A stretch of 8,322 bases of DNA, taken from positions 1 to 8,322 of the forward strand of contig JAEYPE010000126.1 in NCBI GenBank assembly GCA_023411035.1. Direction: 5' to 3'. The notes under the pieces are model-generated. The model saw nothing but the letters and a program-made list of their open reading frames with translations, did not search any database and was not told the DNA's origin. This DNA comes from Pseudomonadota bacterium. GTDB lineage: Bacteria; Pseudomonadota; Alphaproteobacteria; Azospirillales; Azospirillaceae. A program made the position numbers and the translations under genes. Shown here one piece after another: positions 7,591 through 8,322 of this stretch (its first letter is position 1; each line of letters begins with the position of its first letter).

Positions 7591-7638
7591 GCGGGTCCTC
7601 CGACATAGGGTCGCACAACCCGCGCCGGGATTGGCGCG
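7590..7638 (-). promoter_or_regulatory. Expression platform of the glycine riboswitch: competing helices around the gcvT start
   Basis: Three pairings are visible in the leader RNA. (1) A perfect 6-bp hairpin CGCGCC-loop-GGCGCG, 7621-7638. (2) CGCGGGT (7618-7624) with ACCCGCG (7590-7596), which takes in the first base of the GTG start and leaves the Shine-Dalgarno GGAGG squeezed in the loop next to the stem. (3) A small GGGT/ACCC hairpin (7608-7611 with 7618-7621). Helices 1 and 2 share bases 7621-7624 and exclude each other. No U-run follows any of them, so transcription termination is unlikely and control of translation is favoured. Which fold goes with bound glycine cannot be told by eye. 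Confidence 0.5.
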
Positions 7639-7649
7639 AGTCCTGCCCC

Positions 7650-7757
7650 CTCTGTCCTGGACCTGAGAGATTCACCGGCGGGGTCCAACCCCGACAACCG
7701 GTTTACTCCTTCGGTGAGCCGTCGCCCGCAATGCGCGGACTGGGCTGCTTTCCAGAG
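7650..7757 (-). promoter_or_regulatory. Glycine riboswitch aptamer 2 (gene-proximal)
   Basis: P1 pairs CUCUG (7753-7757) with CAGAG (7650-7654). The core reads CACCGAAGGAGUAAACC and CUCUCAGGUCCAGGACAGAG. A long arm pairs ACCGG with CCGGU and CGGGGU with ACCCCG under a UGG loop. It departs from aptamer 1 in three places: GAAAG opposite CUCUC leaves an A-C mismatch, GGAGUAA replaces GGAGCAA, and UCCA replaces the A-rich CAAAA before GGAC. All positions expected for P1 are kept. Confidence 0.88.
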
Positions 7758-7764
7758 TTGCCTT

Positions 7765-7876
7765 ATCCCCCTTGCGGTCCTTTTGCCTGAGAGTTTCCGG
7801 GGCGGTTGCTCCTTCGGCGCCGCAGGCCGCCATCCGTTTCTCCGGTGGCCGGCCCGCGATCTCTCCCGCGAGGGAT
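7765..7876 (-). promoter_or_regulatory. Glycine riboswitch aptamer 1 (promoter-proximal)
   Basis: P1 pairs AUCCCUC and GCGG at the 5' end with CCGC and GGGGGAU at the 3' end, about 11 pairs with an AA bulge. GAGAG pairs with CUCUC. A long arm follows: CGCGGGCC with GGCCUGCG, then GCCA with UGGC and CCG with CGG under a GAGAAA loop. The conserved core reads CCGAAGGAGCAA and CUCUCAGGCAAAAGGAC, matching the class consensus closely. Confidence 0.9.
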
Positions 7877-7894
7877 CGTCGGCTTGTGCGAACT

Positions 7895-7922
7895 AACCTA
7901 CCGGGACCTTTGGGAATGTCAA
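7895..7922 (-). promoter_or_regulatory. Probable sigma70-type promoter of the gcv operon
   Basis: Read on the - strand, a perfect -35 TTGACA (7917-7922) is followed after 16 bases by TAGGTT (7895-7900), a weak -10 that keeps TAnnnT. The expected start of transcription, near 7888, lies just 5 bases before the first paired base of the riboswitch leader, which supports the call. The 17-base spacing gives only AGGTTA and is less likely. Confidence 0.65.
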
Positions 7923-7956
7923 TCGGGGCTTCGCCGGCCACCGCCGTCCCCGCAAC

Positions 7957-7988
7957 AAAAAAGGCGCCCACCAAGCCGGGGCGCCTTT
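7957..7988 (-). terminator. Intrinsic terminator of the gene ending at 8005
   Basis: On the - strand, GGGCGCC... pairs to give GGCGCCC (7963-7969) with GGGCGCC (7979-7985), extended by AAA/TTT to 10 pairs around a 9-base loop, and is followed by six T (7957-7962). It starts 16 bases after the TAA of the upstream gene and insulates the gcv promoter from read-through. Confidence 0.88.
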
Positions 7989-8004
7989 CGGGAACGGTAT
8001 CGCC

Positions 8005-8322
8005 TTACTGCTTCATCTGCGCCCGGTTGAAGGCCAACTGCTCCGGCGTCAACTGGAAGCCCAGAAAAATCTTCCAATCCTTGCCGTTGGCGTCCTTGGG
8101 CAGCGGAATCTTCGGCGCCAGTTCCTCGCGGCTGCCGGAGCGGAGCTTGCCCGCCTCGAAGGTGACGGAGGTGTCGAATTCCGTCTTGGCGCTCGGCGTC
8201 TCCTCGCCCGGCTTGGCGACGGCGACGAAATAGCGGTAATTCGCCGTATCGCCCTGCAACGCCGGACCGCGCTCCGCGATCAGGTAGACGTTCACGTTCA
8301 CCGTGACGCCGTCGCTGGTGTA
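8005..8322 (-). CDS. Unassigned protein, C-terminal part (5' end outside window)
   Basis: The frame is open from the TAA at 8005-8007 to the right edge, giving at least 105 residues. A GTG at 8301 is in frame, but the codons before it (YTSDGVT) read on without a stop and without a clear ribosome site, so the true start is most likely outside the window. The segment has alternating strands such as VNVNVYLIAERGP and YRYFVAVAKPG, then a charged stretch with KIPLPKDANGKDWKIFLGFQ and a helical end LTPEQLAFNRAQMKQ. No cysteines, membrane helix or catalytic motif are visible. The pattern fits a small beta-rich, possibly exported protein or lipoprotein, but the part that would show a signal peptide is missing. 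I do not assign a function. Its intrinsic terminator follows directly. Confidence 0.75.
   Translation of the reverse strand, partial: YTSDGVTVNVNVYLIAERGPALQGDTANYRYFVAVAKPGEETPSAKTEFDTSVTFEAGKLRSGSREELAPKIPLPKDANGKDWKIFLGFQLTPEQLAFNRAQMKQ

Larger units (their letters stand above)
7650..7883 (-). promoter_or_regulatory. Tandem glycine riboswitch controlling the gcv operon
   Basis: Glycine-sensing RNA of the gcvT class in the leader of gcvT. Two successive aptamers each carry the class signatures CCGAAGGAG(C/U)AA and CUCUCAGG...GGAC, joined by a short linker. A leader GCC (7881-7883) can pair with GGC of the linker (7760-7762), with A- and G-rich bases beside it, as in the leader-linker kink-turn helix known for this class. 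In most bacteria this riboswitch turns on glycine breakdown when glycine is plentiful; the downstream genes fit that. Class assignment very sure; the direction of the response is inferred from the family. Confidence 0.95.

Noticed and set aside
6556..7608. + strand open frame of 350 codons opposite gcvT
   Set aside because: It mirrors gcvT codon periodicity, has no ribosome site or recognisable domain, and gcvT on the other strand is certain.
7957..7988. The hairpin as a terminator for + strand transcription as well
   Set aside because: On the + strand only three T follow the stem and no + strand gene ends nearby; the six-T tail is on the - strand side.
7672..8233. Short open frames on both strands across the riboswitch and promoter (for example 7672-7974 - and 7772-8233 +)
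   Set aside because: They cover conserved riboswitch sequence, the promoter and the terminator, and have no protein-like motifs.

Overview
The window is GC-rich and tightly packed. Its coding style, the split glycine dehydrogenase, the glycine riboswitch and the MotA/MotB/OmpA-type cluster suggest an alphaproteobacterium of the Rhodospirillales, most like Azospirillum. The genus is an inference from gene content, not from a database match.

Left part (1-3040, + strand): three genes in one direction look like a cell-envelope, ion-driven machine. They are the 3' end of a proline-rich protein with an OmpA-like C-terminal domain, a MotA/TolQ/ExbB-like membrane channel protein with a cytoplasmic helical tail, and a MotB-like protein. 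The last has one membrane helix with a buried-type Asp, about 240 residues of coiled coil and a canonical OmpA peptidoglycan-binding domain. Together they resemble a stator unit (channel plus plug/anchor) that could pass force from the ion gradient to the cell wall. The true function is unknown.

Centre (3041-3139): the stop codons of the two convergent operons are separated by 99 bases, almost filled by two inverted copies of a 39-base C/G-rich repeat that is itself palindromic. It is REP-like and could end transcription from both sides.

Right part (3140-7922, - strand): a complete glycine-cleavage operon in the order gcvT-gcvH-gcvPA-gcvPB. GcvPA and GcvPB are the two halves of the PLP-dependent P-protein, GcvH carries the lipoyl arm and GcvT moves the methylene group to tetrahydrofolate. 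The L-protein (lipoamide dehydrogenase) is not in the window. The genes lie 47 bp, 1 bp and -1 bp apart, so they are probably co-transcribed and partly translationally coupled.

The 414 bases without a gene upstream of gcvT (7591-8004) are dense with control elements, read on the - strand. They hold a sigma70-type promoter with a perfect TTGACA, a tandem (two-aptamer) glycine riboswitch with a plausible leader-linker helix, and an expression platform with no U-tract but with helices that can include the gcvT start codon. This points to translational control by glycine. Beyond the promoter lies a strong intrinsic terminator for the next - strand gene, whose C-terminal part (8005-8322) encodes a protein I cannot assign.

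No tRNA, rRNA, CRISPR array, insertion sequence or sign of recent transfer was seen. Most of the window is well-understood metabolism. The parts worth a second look are the stator-like cluster and the riboswitch-gcvT junction.
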